This document shows positions 1 to 9,963 of a stretch of DNA of 64,000 nt, in pieces (position 1 is the stretch's first letter; every line of letters begins with the position of its first letter). The DNA is from Synechococcales cyanobacterium C42_A2020_086 (lineage in GTDB: Bacteria; Cyanobacteriota; Cyanobacteriia; Elainellales; Elainellaceae), in NCBI GenBank assembly GCA_015272325.1, contig JACYLU010000014.1:62001-126000 (forward strand), written 5' to 3'. The notes under the pieces were generated by a model, which saw nothing but the letters and a program-made list of their open reading frames with translations, did no database searches and was not told where the DNA came from. Made by a program: the position numbers and the translations under genes.

Positions 1-285
1 CTTCTACAACCATCAAAGCAGCTAACTGCACCCTGCTCAGACTGAAAGCTCACCTGAACAAAGTAGAGAACAAAGTAGAAAACCAGTTATCGACCTCATG
101 TCTTTTCGAAATAAAATCAATAAAAGTAAATAAATAAGGGATTTTTAGCAACAAAAATTAAATTTATTCCATGAATATACTTCAGCAGCTAGCACTCTCG
201 GGTTGAGAAGCTATTAACAAAAGAAAATTCCCGTAAGAAAAATTCTTATTTTCTTAAGCAGAGTCTGAAGCAGAGTTGGCTCAAA

Positions 286-1176
286 CTAAACCTGCAAGCC
301 CTCTTGCAGAAGTCCAATCACTACAGCAGGAACTTCCAGGTGCGGTAAGACGCCAGCCTCAGGAATAGTCCACAACCGAACGGCTTTAGGGTTGAGTGCT
401 GCCAGCCGCCGCCCAACCGACGGACTGCCAAAGCGAGAGCATTCGCCCCAAATAAACCCGGTGGGTACGGTGAGCCGGCTCATATAAGCCGACAAATCAA
501 AGCACAAATCGCCGCGCAAAGACGCTAAGGCTGCATACTCAGCATTGACCTGTTGCGCTGAGGCAAGGTAGGCACTGACCATCTCCGCGGTGACGCGGGC
601 ACGGTTGGCAAACAGAAATTGCTCTAGAAAATTGCGCACGGCAAATTCGTTGGCGGCACCGAGCGTGTAGATCACCCGATCCACTCCCGGAATTCCGGCA
701 ATGCGGGCAGCCAAGTTACGACCGTAATCGGCTTCGAAATCAGCATAGCCAGCAGGAGACACTAGCAGCAGGCGTTGAAACAGCTCAGGACGCTGAATCG
801 CTAGGCGAATCGTTAGTCCGGCAGTTAGCGATGAGGCAATAACGGGCACAGGAGGCCCGATATGCTCGATCAGCTCGGTCAGCATTGTGAAGTAATCAGT
901 AACACTGTAATCTCGGACCGGATGGGTAGACTGCCCCCAGCCGATCAGATCCGGCGCAATCACCCGATACTCGGCGGCAAAGGCAGGATAGACCTTCGAC
1001 CATTCGTAGGCAGACGAGCCGCCCCCTAGGCTGTGCAGAAACACGAGAGGCGGCAGCTCTGGCTCTGGCTGCAACGGCACTCGCCAAGGGGCATCCACTG
1101 GAGTGTAGTACACCATGACGCCAAGCGAGGTAGAAACAACGCGCTGTCCAAAGCCAGGGGGTTGGAATTGCAGCAT
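286..1176 (-). CDS. alpha/beta fold hydrolase with atypical nucleophile elbow
   Basis: A 296-residue protein of the alpha/beta hydrolase fold. The oxyanion-loop segment FLHSLGGG lies near residues 46-53, the strand-4 segment VIAPDLIGWG near 72-81, and a C-terminal His279 sits where the catalytic His is expected. The elbow reads A-S-S-L-T (residues 114-118) instead of G-X-S-X-G, and the usual acid after the WG strand (WGECSRFG, about 243-250) is not obvious. Catalysis may therefore be altered, or the protein may have a non-enzymatic role. It begins 12 nt after the stop of the upstream gene on the same strand, so the two are probably co-transcribed. Substrate unknown. The family is clear and the activity is not. 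Confidence 0.8.
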   Translation of the reverse strand: MLQFQPPGFGQRVVSTSLGVMVYYTPVDAPWRVPLQPEPELPPLVFLHSLGGGSSAYEWSKVYPAFAAEYRVIAPDLIGWGQSTHPVRDYSVTDYFTMLTELIEHIGPPVPVIASSLTAGLTIRLAIQRPELFQRLLLVSPAGYADFEADYGRNLAARIAGIPGVDRVIYTLGAANEFAVRNFLEQFLFANRARVTAEMVSAYLASAQQVNAEYAALASLRGDLCFDLSAYMSRLTVPTGFIWGECSRFGSPSVGRRLAALNPKAVRLWTIPEAGVLPHLEVPAVVIGLLQEGLQV

Positions 1177-1188
1177 AGATTGGCGCCC

Positions 1189-1986
1189 TCACTCCAGCAT
1201 CCATTCCAAAACCACAGCTACGCGGCTATCTTTGCGAGCTGGGGCATTTTGCTTTTCTAGGTCCGTCGCCAGCCGCAGATTGGGCGTCACCGCATAGCCA
1301 ACTGAAAGCGTGCTGATGCCGACTTCTTCAGGGGTACCGGGTGCAACCCAACTCTGAGTGAAGGTAATATCGGCAGCTCCTGTACGGGACGGAACAACGC
1401 GCAGCCGCACTCCGATATTGACGCCATCGGTGGTGTAGCAATCGGTCTCGATCACCCGATAACCAACGACAGGGGCAACATTTACGCGATAGCCGAGCGG
1501 CAGCATATAGTACTGCACATCTACACCATAGACTTCTCGCTCGCCATTCAATGTGGCTTGATAACCGCCACTGACGGTAACTCCGGTGCGTCCGACAAAC
1601 AAATCTTCAACGCCAATATTGAAGCCCGCTGCCTGCTCGTTAGCTGGAAATTGGGAATAGCCCAGCCTCAGACGGGTACGAAAGCTGGGATCTTGCCGAA
1701 TATCGCGCAGCACATCCGGCGGTCCCTCAAGCCAGCGCTGCAAGACCGGGCTGCTTTCAAGCAGGTCCGGATCCAGATCCACCGGTTCAGCCTCTGCCGG
1801 TTCAGCATCCAAAGGTTCCGGTGCGGCGGCTGGCGAAGGGGTGAGCTGGGCTGTCGGCTGATCAGTTGGAGAATCCATTGATTGAGACAACAATTGAGCC
1901 GGGGAAGACGCGCCTGCTGGTACGCCTATCATCCCCACCATCGCAATGCTGTAGCCCAACCCCCAGTTTCGTATCATCCGTCTCAT
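1189..1986 (-). CDS. secreted beta-rich hypothetical protein
   Basis: A 265-residue protein I do not recognise by name. It has a basic N terminus and a hydrophobic signal peptide (about residues 5-27, ending in an Ala/Gly-rich stretch), then a Pro/Ala/Glu-rich linker to about residue 75. From there on it alternates hydrophobic and polar residues with many Gly and aromatic positions, as in periplasmic or outer-membrane beta structures. The export signal is well supported. The placement in the outer membrane is inference. It is the first gene of a likely two-gene unit with the alpha/beta hydrolase downstream (12 nt gap). The ATG at 1986 opens the reading frame. Confidence 0.65.
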   Translation of the reverse strand: MRRMIRNWGLGYSIAMVGMIGVPAGASSPAQLLSQSMDSPTDQPTAQLTPSPAAAPEPLDAEPAEAEPVDLDPDLLESSPVLQRWLEGPPDVLRDIRQDPSFRTRLRLGYSQFPANEQAAGFNIGVEDLFVGRTGVTVSGGYQATLNGEREVYGVDVQYYMLPLGYRVNVAPVVGYRVIETDCYTTDGVNIGVRLRVVPSRTGAADITFTQSWVAPGTPEEVGISTLSVGYAVTPNLRLATDLEKQNAPARKDSRVAVVLEWMLE

Positions 1987-2099
1987 CCCATGTCTTGAAA
2001 CCTGATCCCTTGATCTGGACTGAATCGGGTCCTTGATGCAGGGTTTTCAGCAATCCTCTGCAACGGTAGCATCATCTATAGGATCGCCCAAGGGGTGTC

Positions 2100-2882
2100 T
2101 CACATCGCCTCCGCCAGAAATACATTCGTGCGATAGACGAGGGCAATCGTAGAAGCGTGCAGGCTCCACTCGTCACATAAACATTGCAGGTCTGCTCGCA
2201 GTTGTTCGCAGGCAGTCCCCGATTTAGGAACATAGGAGGCACTCAGGGCCAGCCCTAGTAAGCCAACTGGCGTTAATGTTTGGGAATGGGTAAAAGAGAA
2301 CTGCCGGTAGCCGGTAAACAAGGGACTGTCCCCTAGGGGATGGGCTGACTTACGGTCATCGTGGTCGAGGACGCTGCGATCGGATGCTGCTTCGACTAGG
2401 GTGGAATAGCGCCGCGTGAACTCGTCATCGAGATCGCGGTTGTTCCACATCACTGCCACCCGTCCCCCCGGTTTCAGAATGCGGTGAAACTCGGGCAACG
2501 CCAGCAGCGGATTAAACCAGTGAAACGACTGGCAGCAAATCACCAGATCCATTGAGCCTTCTGCCAGCCCGGTTTGCTCAGCTGTTCCCGGCAGAAACTC
2601 GATCTGAGGATGGGGCAAGGCTGCTGCTCGCATGGCGGCGTTCGGCTCAATCGCCCGAACCGTTACCCCCCGTTCTGCCAAGAGCCGACTGGAAATGCCG
2701 GTGCCAGCCCCAATATCCGCCGCGATTAAAGTTTCGGGTGGTGCCAATCCTTCTAATACGCAATCAACGGCTGCCGGCGGATAGCTCGGGCGATATTTTG
2801 CATAGTCATCCGCTCGATCCGAGAATCGCCCCAAGGGGTTCTGGGTGTGCAGCGGCGGTGGTGGAATGTTGGTGTCGCTCAT
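2100..2882 (-). CDS. class I SAM-dependent methyltransferase
   Basis: About 260 residues with the class I methyltransferase fold. SAM motif I is ADIGAGTGISS, the acidic motif II follows (IEPNAAM), and the post-motif region MDLVICCQSFHWF and the motif KPGGRVAVMW come next. The overall pattern resembles the UbiE/COQ5-like Methyltransf_11 group. The substrate cannot be read from sequence. The frame extends to a TTG at 2897, but the ATG at 2882 is the more likely start. It is divergent from mtnA, with about 100 nt between the two starts, so the promoters of both genes probably lie in that spacer. Confidence 0.8.
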   Translation of the reverse strand: MSDTNIPPPPLHTQNPLGRFSDRADDYAKYRPSYPPAAVDCVLEGLAPPETLIAADIGAGTGISSRLLAERGVTVRAIEPNAAMRAAALPHPQIEFLPGTAEQTGLAEGSMDLVICCQSFHWFNPLLALPEFHRILKPGGRVAVMWNNRDLDDEFTRRYSTLVEAASDRSVLDHDDRKSAHPLGDSPLFTGYRQFSFTHSQTLTPVGLLGLALSASYVPKSGTACEQLRADLQCLCDEWSLHASTIALVYRTNVFLAEAM

Positions 2883-2984
2883 GCTCCGGTGTGACAACCC
2901 GTTCTAAGCCAGAATATAGTGTAGACTAACCGCAACCTGCTTCGTGTTGTCTAATGTCCACTCGTCTTCTTCGTCGGGAGCGTC

Positions 2985-4043
2985 ATGTCTTTTTCCTCTC
3001 AAGTCTTTCCGGTCTTCTGGTACGAAGATCATGTTCGGTTGATCAATCAAAATCAATTGCCGACGGTGTACGAAATTGTTGAGATTAGTCGCTGCGACGA
3101 TATGGCGTTGGCCATCAAGACAATGATTGTCCGCGGCGCTCCAGCGATTGGTGTGGCTGCCGCCTACGGCATGTATCTCGGTGCCCGCGAGATTGAAAGC
3201 GACGATCGCGAGCAGTTCCTAAACCAGCTCAGCGAGGTAGCCCAAAAGCTGCGGGAAACCCGACCCACAGCGGTGAATCTTTTCTGGGCAATCGAGCGGA
3301 TGATGAAAACTGCCCGCCAAACAATGGGTCCGGTAGATCACATCAAGCAGGTTTTGCTGAAAACGGCGCAAGCGATCAACGCTGAGGATCTAGATACCTG
3401 TCAAGCGATTGGCAATCACGGGCTGCAAGCATTACCTACCTCGCCCGAGAAACTGACGCTGTTGACCCACTGCAATGCGGGTGCCTTGGCGACCGCCGGC
3501 TATGGTACTTCTCTGGGTGTTGTCCGCTCGGCTTGGCAGGCAGGGCGATTAGAGCGTCTCTATGCTGACGAAACTCGCCCCCGATTGCAGGGTGCAAAGC
3601 TGACGGCTTGGGAGTGCGTGCAGGAAGGCATCCCAGTGACGCTGATTACTGACAGCATGGCCGCTCACTGCATGAAGCAGGGGCGGATCGATGCCGTGGT
3701 AGTGGGGGCAGACCGAATTGCCGCCAACGGGGATACTGCCAACAAAATTGGTACCTACAGCTTGGCGCTGGTGGCTCATGCCCATGCGGTGCCATTCTAT
3801 GTTGCCGCTCCCCTCTCCACAATTGACTTCAGCCTCAGCGACGGCAGCCAGATTCCCATTGAAGAGCGCGATCCGGTCGAGATTTACCAGATTGGGCAAA
3901 CGCGAATTTGTCCGCCGGGTGCCGAATTCTACAATCCCGCCTTTGATGTGACCCCAGCTGACCTGATTACGGGTATCATCACCGAGCATGGCACGATGAA
4001 GCCGTCTGAGCTGATTCAGCTACGCATGAAGCAGGTGGTTTGA
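2985..4043 (+). CDS. mtnA: S-methyl-5-thioribose-1-phosphate isomerase
   Basis: MtnA converts 5-methylthioribose-1-phosphate to 5-methylthioribulose-1-phosphate in the methionine salvage pathway, in the cytoplasm. The 352-residue length is usual for the family. The phosphate-binding segment RGAPA is at residues 50-54, the catalytic Cys is Cys163 in [15 protein letters not shown], and the catalytic Asp is Asp243 in [19 protein letters not shown]. All key residues of the family are present, so the enzyme should be active. No other salvage gene is next to it, so it appears to be a single-gene unit followed closely by a membrane protein gene. Confidence 0.95.
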   Translation: MSFSSQVFPVFWYEDHVRLINQNQLPTVYEIVEISRCDDMALAIKTMIVRGAPAIGVAAAYGMYLGAREIESDDREQFLNQLSEVAQKLRETRPTAVNLFWAIERMMKTARQTMGPVDHIKQVLLKTAQAINAEDLDTCQAIGNHGLQALPTSPEKLTLLTHCNAGALATAGYGTSLGVVRSAWQAGRLERLYADETRPRLQGAKLTAWECVQEGIPVTLITDSMAAHCMKQGRIDAVVVGADRIAANGDTANKIGTYSLALVAHAHAVPFYVAAPLSTIDFSLSDGSQIPIEERDPVEIYQIGQTRICPPGAEFYNPAFDVTPADLITGIITEHGTMKPSELIQLRMKQVV

Positions 4044-4086
4044 GGTATACTCAGCCCGACTGGGATTCTTTCGCGCGTAGCACGGC

Positions 4087-4566
4087 ATGGATTTTGGACC
4101 TGGGTTTCTGCCCACCTTTCTCTACTATTTCACTAGCACCGCAGTTGTTTGCGCCTTCGTGGTGTCGCGGGCGTTGAGCGTAGGCCTCGACAGCAGCATT
4201 CCTCAGGAAATCGGAGCTGCAGGCGGAGTCGTAGCTGGGTTGTTGGGGGCTTATTTCAATCGCACCGTCACCTATACTGTTTCCGTGCCAAGCCAGAAGA
4301 AATTTCTCAACTATCTGGAAACCCTGCTAGAGCAAATGGGCTATCGGCGTGCTGTAGCGGAATCCGATGAAACAGAGTCCGAGTCTGCGACCACTGCTGA
4401 GAGTACTGATCTGCGCGTCTACGAGCGGTCGTCCTTCAGCAAGTGGTTTTCAGGCAAAATTTACGTGCAGCTCGACGCCAAAAGCGTTACGATCGCCAGC
4501 CGTGCCGTTACAATTCGTCAGCTTCGGCGGCAACTGGCAGCCTCGAACGAGCGCAAGTCACCCTAG
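4087..4566 (+). CDS. conserved membrane-anchored hypothetical protein
   Basis: A 159-residue protein with two hydrophobic segments (about residues 8-30 and 41-58), then a cytoplasmic domain. The middle (about 90-110) is rich in Glu, Ser and Thr and looks disordered. The C-terminal part (about 112-150) is a compact, mixed-charge domain with the pattern FSGKIYVQLDAKSVTIASR. It lies 43 nt downstream of mtnA on the same strand and may share its transcript. I recognise the type as a small conserved cyanobacterial membrane protein but can assign no function. Confidence 0.65.
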   Translation: MDFGPGFLPTFLYYFTSTAVVCAFVVSRALSVGLDSSIPQEIGAAGGVVAGLLGAYFNRTVTYTVSVPSQKKFLNYLETLLEQMGYRRAVAESDETESESATTAESTDLRVYERSSFSKWFSGKIYVQLDAKSVTIASRAVTIRQLRRQLAASNERKSP

Positions 4567-4613
4567 CGGCAGACGAACCCAAGGTTGAACCATCACTGCG
4601 GGCAATCACAGAA

Positions 4614-5060
4614 CTATCGCTGAGCGTTGGCTTGTAGCGCATACTCGCGGAATCGCTGCAAATTGGCATTCAGAGTCGATTCCACGACGCGCCCCAGAAA
4701 CAAATTATCCATAAGCTTGCCCAGCACACCGGGAATTGCATAGGCCACCGACAGCTTGACGATGCTGTGATCGCCCCGGTCATAGAAGCGGATAGCACCC
4801 CGATTCGGCAGCCCGTCCACCGATTCCCACTGGATAATCTGGTGCTTCACGAGTCGGGAGATCCGCGATAGCCAGCTAAATTCAAAGGCACCCGAAACGA
4901 GTTTCCAGCGCGACAGATCGGGATTATCCTCCAGCACGGTTACAGAATCGATCCATTTCATCCACTTGGGCATTTGCTCCAGATCCGACCACAAGTCCCA
5001 GACGACTTCGATGGGCGTTTCCACTTCAATCTGAACAGTGTGTTCCAGCCAGTCAGTCAT
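4614..5060 (-). CDS. SRPBCC (START-like) cyclase/dehydrase family protein
   Basis: A 148-residue single-domain protein of the SRPBCC/polyketide-cyclase fold, which forms a hydrophobic pocket for lipids or other apolar ligands. The typical opening pattern is visible: EVETPIEVVWDLWSDLEQMPKWM near residues 12-35. It lies directly downstream of zds on the same strand (85 nt). As I recall, the same gene order is found in Synechocystis (slr0940/slr0941), so a role linked to carotenoid desaturation, or to binding a carotenoid-related lipid, is a reasonable inference. It has not been shown here. ATG at 5060. Confidence 0.85.
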   Translation of the reverse strand: MTDWLEHTVQIEVETPIEVVWDLWSDLEQMPKWMKWIDSVTVLEDNPDLSRWKLVSGAFEFSWLSRISRLVKHQIIQWESVDGLPNRGAIRFYDRGDHSIVKLSVAYAIPGVLGKLMDNLFLGRVVESTLNANLQRFREYALQANAQR

Positions 5061-5145
5061 AAATTAAACAAAGAAGATCGCAGGACAGTAGGGGAAGGGA
5101 GCAAGATACAGCGATCCTAACGGATTTAAACCGATCTCAACGGAT

Positions 5146-6612
5146 CTAGTAGCGAAACAGCCCGGTTCCCTGGACCTTGTAGCCCGTCGGTTCCAGAATT
5201 GCCTGCGCTGCCTGCATTCCCGAAATCGTAGCGCCTTCCATGCTGTCGATATAGTCTTGCTGGGTGTAGCTGCCCGCCAAGAAGAAATTGGGCACGGGGG
5301 TTTTCTGCGGCGGCCGGTAAACATCCATGCCAGGGTTCTCGCGATAGAGCGACTGCGCCAGCTTCACGACGTTAAACCAGGTCATGTTCAGCTCGCGAGA
5401 CGAGGGAAACAGCTCGTGGAGTTGATTCAGGGCATGTTGAGCAATGTCTTCGTTGCTCATTTTGATAAACGGATCGCCGGGCGTCAGCACCACCTGCATC
5501 AGCGACCCCTGCCCTTCGCGGTAGTAATCCTTGGGGCTGGTGAGGGCGAGGTCGGCAAAACAGGAAAAGTCGGCGTCGGCGCTGTAGAGCAGATTATCAA
5601 TGCCAGCGGCGTGGTTGAGCTGGCGGCGATGGGCGTCCTGCATTTCCGTGACCCAGCCATCAAAGCGGAGTTGTACCGTTACTACCGGCACCGCTTCCAG
5701 CTTATAGATGTTGTCGAACTCGGGCCACTTGCGCCACTCCTGCGGCAGTAGTCGCTGGATACCTGGCACATCGCAGGCGGCGAGATAGGCATCGGCCGTC
5801 ACCCATTCTTCGCTGTCGCCGTCAGCAATCAGCAGCCCGGTGACTCGCGTCTCTCCATTCTGCTCAGCAAACTGAATCTGGCGGGTTTGGCGGCGGGTAT
5901 GTACCTTGGCCCCACGTGCCTGAATGTAGTTGAGAATCGGCTGGTGAATGTAAGTATCCGGCGAGCCGGCCAGCAGATTCAGCCGCGAGGCTTGGGTTTT
6001 GGCGGCAAACATCATAAAAATGGTCAGCATGCAGCGAGCCGAAATTTGCTCGGTGTCGATGAAGCCTAGCGCCAGCGCAATCGGGTCCCACATCCGCTCT
6101 AGACTATGCTGCGAACCACCGTGGCTGCGAAACCAGTCGGCAAAGCTGATCCGGTCGAGGTTGCGAATCCATCTCATGGCGAAATCGTAGTTGATCAACC
6201 CCGGCACAATTGGGCTGGTTCCCAAGGCAATCGCGTTTTGCAGCTTGTCGAGCACGGTGAGCTGCTCGGTCGTGAAGAAGGCTTTCAGCCCGTGAAAGGG
6301 AGCACCCAACGGGAACCGGAAGTCGAGCTTGCCGATGGAGCCACCGCGGTTGATGAAGGTATGCACATGGTCTTTGGGCAGCAAGGCTTCAAAGGCACCC
6401 ACTTTCTTCAGCAGAGCGAACAGATTGTAGTAATTGTTGAAAAACACATGCAGCCCCATCTCGATGTGGTTGCCGTCGGCATCGACCCAGCTTCCCACCT
6501 TGCCGCCCACAAACGACCGCGCCTCAAACAGCTCTACCTCGTGACCAGCGTCAGCTAGCTCTACCGCAGCAGCCAACCCAGCCAACCCAGCCCCAACAAT
6601 CGCAACGCGCAT
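5146..6612 (-). CDS. zds: 9,9'-di-cis-zeta-carotene desaturase
   Basis: An FAD-dependent desaturase of 488 residues that converts zeta-carotene through neurosporene to lycopene in the plant/cyanobacterial poly-cis carotenoid pathway, at the membrane. The N-terminal dinucleotide-binding motif GAGLAG is at residues 7-12, followed by the amine-oxidase signature ([16 protein letters not shown]). A C-terminal FAD contact region is seen at [18 protein letters not shown]. It looks like the plant-type ZDS rather than bacterial CrtI: the family is close to phytoene desaturase (Pds), but the ending and the SRPBCC neighbour favour ZDS. ATG at 6612. Confidence 0.92.
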   Translation of the reverse strand: MRVAIVGAGLAGLAAAVELADAGHEVELFEARSFVGGKVGSWVDADGNHIEMGLHVFFNNYYNLFALLKKVGAFEALLPKDHVHTFINRGGSIGKLDFRFPLGAPFHGLKAFFTTEQLTVLDKLQNAIALGTSPIVPGLINYDFAMRWIRNLDRISFADWFRSHGGSQHSLERMWDPIALALGFIDTEQISARCMLTIFMMFAAKTQASRLNLLAGSPDTYIHQPILNYIQARGAKVHTRRQTRQIQFAEQNGETRVTGLLIADGDSEEWVTADAYLAACDVPGIQRLLPQEWRKWPEFDNIYKLEAVPVVTVQLRFDGWVTEMQDAHRRQLNHAAGIDNLLYSADADFSCFADLALTSPKDYYREGQGSLMQVVLTPGDPFIKMSNEDIAQHALNQLHELFPSSRELNMTWFNVVKLAQSLYRENPGMDVYRPPQKTPVPNFFLAGSYTQQDYIDSMEGATISGMQAAQAILEPTGYKVQGTGLFRY

Positions 6613-6743
6613 ATCCCGCTTTCCTTAGAGAATTGCTTCACATATTTTAATGGAATTGGGCGGCAGAAATGCCAGAGGCATTGCCGAATAGACGGCCGAG
6701 TAGACGTCTGAGTCGTCCGCTAGCGATGCTTGGAATCCAACAA

Positions 6744-7547
6744 TCAGCGAATCCGGATTCGTAGAAAGGGCAGGCGAAGGTTCAAGGAGCGGCGCGGACG
6801 GGGGCGAGACCGATACTCTGCAGGGTCACTGGCTCGCTCTGGATTCAAAGCAGCAACAGTGGCGGTTTCTGGATCGCGTTCCTCGCCCAGCCATAGCACC
6901 GCATAGGGTCCGTAGATACCCACGCCCATGGCTCGCCAGCGGTTGTTCTGCCAGTTATCGAGATTAAGGATCAGCGCCCGGTGGGTCGGACTCCTCTGCC
7001 AACCCCGCAATGCAGACTGAGCCGTAGCTCCTCCAGCATTGAAGTGGGCATTTTCGTAGGCTCTACCCGGATAGCGAGTGCCCAGCCACTGAGGCGCAAA
7101 GGCACTGCAATGGTAGGTTCGTGGATCGGCAGCATCATAGGGACAATGACTCCAGCTATGGGACAACCGCCCAACGTTGTGAGCCATATCCAGCACATGC
7201 CGATTTGCCAGCAAATCTAAGGACGGTGAACGCGGTATCGGCGGCAATCCCTGCTCCGCTCGATAGGTATTAATAAGCTGATGCAGGCGTTCTTCTTCCG
7301 GCTCCAAACCATCACCAGGACAGTGGATTGCTTCCAAGACCTCTGAGCCGGTACAGCTTTCTAAAGGTGGATCAGTGGTTCCAGCTCGATTAGAGTCCAC
7401 AACTGAGACTGATGCAGCCGTTGCTCCCCACCATCCCAGCCACAGCACAGTTCCCGCTGCTGTTCCCATAATCTTCGTGATCCTTGTCCGCTTCACGGTT
7501 GCTGCTCCTTCAGAGAGAGGCTTGCTTGAATGCTCGCTGGATTGCAC
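6744..7547 (-). CDS. CAP/SCP domain protein, membrane-anchored or secreted
   Basis: A 267-residue protein. The hydrophobic segment at about residues 28-46 is a signal peptide or anchor. The CAP (SCP/PR1) domain covers about 85-225, with the family patterns LINTYRAEQGLPP, the RLSHSW His, ENAHF and a final WQRSPTHRALILN. These domains are common in exported bacterial proteins and their biochemical role is mostly unsettled. The C-terminal tail is Arg/Pro-rich. The annotated start is a GTG at 7547. An ATG at codon 27 (7469) would put the hydrophobic stretch directly at the N terminus and is a fair alternative. Confidence 0.8.
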   Translation of the reverse strand: MQSSEHSSKPLSEGAATVKRTRITKIMGTAAGTVLWLGWWGATAASVSVVDSNRAGTTDPPLESCTGSEVLEAIHCPGDGLEPEEERLHQLINTYRAEQGLPPIPRSPSLDLLANRHVLDMAHNVGRLSHSWSHCPYDAADPRTYHCSAFAPQWLGTRYPGRAYENAHFNAGGATAQSALRGWQRSPTHRALILNLDNWQNNRWRAMGVGIYGPYAVLWLGEERDPETATVAALNPERASDPAEYRSRPRPRRSLNLRLPFLRIRIR

Positions 7548-7693
7548 TGAATCAATTTACTGAATCATTTGCAGTTTGTCTGCTTGCCAATGCCAGGAGT
7601 GCGGGTTGACACGTTCATTTGCTTAACCAAAATGCTAGGCTAGACAGGGACAACGTAACAACTACTACATCATTTCTGCGCAACTTGCTCTCT

Positions 7694-8593
7694 ATGATTT
7701 CCCCCCGGACTGGATGGCAACATCACTTCATTGCAACAAACAATATTCGCTTACATTGCGTTACTCAAGGGGAAGGAGAGCTGGTCATTCTGCTGCATGG
7801 CTTTCCAGAATTCTGGTACTCTTGGCGGCACCAGATCCCGGCATTGGCGCGTCATTTTAAGGTGGTCGTCCCCGATCTGCGCGGCTACAACGACTCCGAC
7901 AAACCCGAGGGCGGTTACGACCTCGATACCTTGAGCGCCGATATTCGCGGCCTGATTGAATCCCTCGGGTATCGCCGTGCTCATGTGGTTGGCCATGACT
8001 GGGGTGGAACCATTGCGTGGCATCTGGCTCACCGATTTCCAGATTTTCTGGATCGGTTGGCCATTTTGAATGCGCCCCATCCGCAGCAGTTCATGCAGGA
8101 GATGGTGAGCAATTTTGATCAGTTGCGCCGGAGTTGGCATCTGCTGGCGTTTCAAATTCCGGGCTTACCCGAATGGCTGATTCGGCAGAACTTGGGCAGC
8201 ATTATCAAGAACCTGTTTCAGGAGCAGGCGGTGCGCAAAGGTGCATTCACTACTAAAGACACCGAAATCTATCGGGCTGCCCTAGAGAAACCCGGAGCAC
8301 TGACGGCGGCATTAAATCACTACCGACAGTTGCTGTCTCCTCAGGCGTGGCTGGGCAACTGGGGGCAATCGCCCAACTCAATCACGGTGCCAACCCTGGT
8401 CCTGTGGGGCGAGGAAGATGTGTTTTTTAGCCGTAACCTGTCTCAAGGCATCGAGCGGTTTGTGAAAGCGCCCTTTAAGTTAAAGCTATTGCGTCAATGT
8501 GGTCACTGGATTCAGCAAGAGGTGCCTCAGACCGTCAATCGAGAGCTGATTGACTTTTTGCGAGGCGAGCGGCTGCGCCCCCAGATGTCGTAG
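7694..8593 (+). CDS. alpha/beta hydrolase, epoxide-hydrolase-like
   Basis: An alpha/beta hydrolase of the epoxide hydrolase / haloalkane dehalogenase branch. The HGFPEFWYSW oxyanion-loop pattern, the strand VVVPDLRGYNDSDKP and the elbow VGHDWGG are all visible. The elbow carries Asp instead of Ser as nucleophile, as expected for that branch. The catalytic acid segment (LWGEEDVFFS) and the His (CGHWIQQEVP) are present. About 299 residues from the ATG at 7694. The open frame extends upstream to a TTG at 7619, but I see no ribosome-binding site there. Natural substrate unknown. It stands alone, divergent from the CAP gene. Confidence 0.82.
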   Translation: MISPRTGWQHHFIATNNIRLHCVTQGEGELVILLHGFPEFWYSWRHQIPALARHFKVVVPDLRGYNDSDKPEGGYDLDTLSADIRGLIESLGYRRAHVVGHDWGGTIAWHLAHRFPDFLDRLAILNAPHPQQFMQEMVSNFDQLRRSWHLLAFQIPGLPEWLIRQNLGSIIKNLFQEQAVRKGAFTTKDTEIYRAALEKPGALTAALNHYRQLLSPQAWLGNWGQSPNSITVPTLVLWGEEDVFFSRNLSQGIERFVKAPFKLKLLRQCGHWIQQEVPQTVNRELIDFLRGERLRPQMS

Positions 8594-9173
8594 TTTCGCG
8601 GTTTTTGTTCCAAGCACACACTTCCTACAATCAACCTAGAGACAGATGCAACCAGAACCGACGGGTCATGCTCATCTCGAGACTGCCTGAGCGTTCCAGA
8701 TGGTTTCTCTCTATGGTTACATCTCAAAATCAGGGCGCCTACCGTTTCTATATTGTTTCTAGGTTATTTCTCAGGTCGTCGCTTAGTCTTTTGAGTGATC
8801 TCTTGAGTGATCTCTGTAGGTATTTGGGCGAGTGATCTCAGGGACTGTTGCAAGACTGCAGCTCCATTGAGGCAGCCAGCTAGTTTGGTAACATAAATTC
8901 GCGTTTCCGTGATTTCCCGGTTGTGTAGCTGACCTATTTTTAGCTCCAATCGGATTCAGGTCTCAGTAGTCTTACCGGGCTGGGCCGATTGTTTATGAAC
9001 CTTCTGTTAACCCTGGCCGAGATCCATGCTTCGTTTGAGACTGAGGGGAATTCTACTGGCAGACTCAGCTAGACTTGCCCTAACGCTTGTTGAAGTGCTG
9101 GGCAAAAGGTGACAAATGGCAGGAGTCTTGGCTCAACATCGGGCATCACATCATCTGAGGACTGCACCAAGCA
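8594..9173. other. 580-nt gene-free spacer with a thrice-repeated decamer
   Basis: No convincing gene, tRNA or known RNA was seen here. The decamer GAGTGATCTC occurs three times (8793-8802, 8805-8814, 8830-8839). The promoter of the FHA gene presumably lies in the right half. Confidence 0.5.
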
Positions 9174-9854
9174 ATGAGAAATTGGGATGAACTGATTGCT
9201 TACTCTGCTACATCCGCTGAATCAGAGGATTTGCAGGAGCGACTGCGGCTATACAATGTGTTTCTGAAGCTCTACGAGCACCATCGCGGCTTGCTCGACG
9301 AGATCCTGGACCTGGAAAACTCAGTGAGTCAAACCTTGGCTAAGGTATCGCTGCCCTATGTACAAGGAGTAATGGTGGGACGGCAGGTATACCTGCTGAC
9401 GAACCTTTTGCAAGGCGAGACCCAAGCCCTAACTCAGCCGCAACAAACCTGGATTATCGGTCGCGATCCGCGTTGGTCTCTGATTGCAATACAGGATATT
9501 CGCTTGTCTCGCTGCCATGCGGCGATTCGATACGTTGAAGGGCAAGGCTTTTGTTTAGTCGATCTCGGCAGCAGCAATGGCTCGTATGTCAATGGTGAAC
9601 CTGTGCGGCAGGCAGTACTCAAGGATGGCGATCAGGTGCGGTTAGGCAGTGTTGCTTTCACTTTCTTCTTGTGCCGTTCGGCTCGTAGTCTAAATTCCCT
9701 TTCGGACGAAATGGTCGAGCGGTTGAATCAGGTGGTGATCGCGACCGCATCCCAGAATCTGTCTGAACAGGCAATAGATCCGCTGCCGCCTTCCGAAACG
9801 AGCGAGATCCCCACACTCAAGCTATATGATGCCACATCGGGATTTATGTGCTGA
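9174..9854 (+). CDS. FHA-domain protein
   Basis: A 226-residue protein with a forkhead-associated (FHA) domain at about residues 93-166. These domains bind phosphothreonine peptides. The core motifs are all there: GRDP (96-99), the SRCHAAI strand with Ser112/Arg113/His115, SSNG (133-136) and the loop ending NGEPV. The N-terminal 60 residues are acidic and helical. The C-terminal 55 residues look unstructured. It probably reads the output of a Ser/Thr kinase, but no kinase gene is in this window. ATG at 9174. Confidence 0.88.
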   Translation: MRNWDELIAYSATSAESEDLQERLRLYNVFLKLYEHHRGLLDEILDLENSVSQTLAKVSLPYVQGVMVGRQVYLLTNLLQGETQALTQPQQTWIIGRDPRWSLIAIQDIRLSRCHAAIRYVEGQGFCLVDLGSSNGSYVNGEPVRQAVLKDGDQVRLGSVAFTFFLCRSARSLNSLSDEMVERLNQVVIATASQNLSEQAIDPLPPSETSEIPTLKLYDATSGFMC

Positions 9855-9963
9855 TTAGATAGCAACGTGTCGCTGCCCAAGCTGCCAACGCTAAAGGCGT
9901 ATCGCTCGTTGCTGACACCTGCTAAAATAGCGGGGTCGTTCGTTAAGCGCCGTTTTTTCTTCT

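Noticed and set aside
1-285. A partial gene at the left edge
   Set aside because: All three plus frames meet stops early. The open one has only about 44 low-complexity codons. I see only A+T-rich spacer.
5257-5751. 164-codon plus-strand frame
   Set aside because: It lies antisense inside zds, whose product matches its family over the full length.
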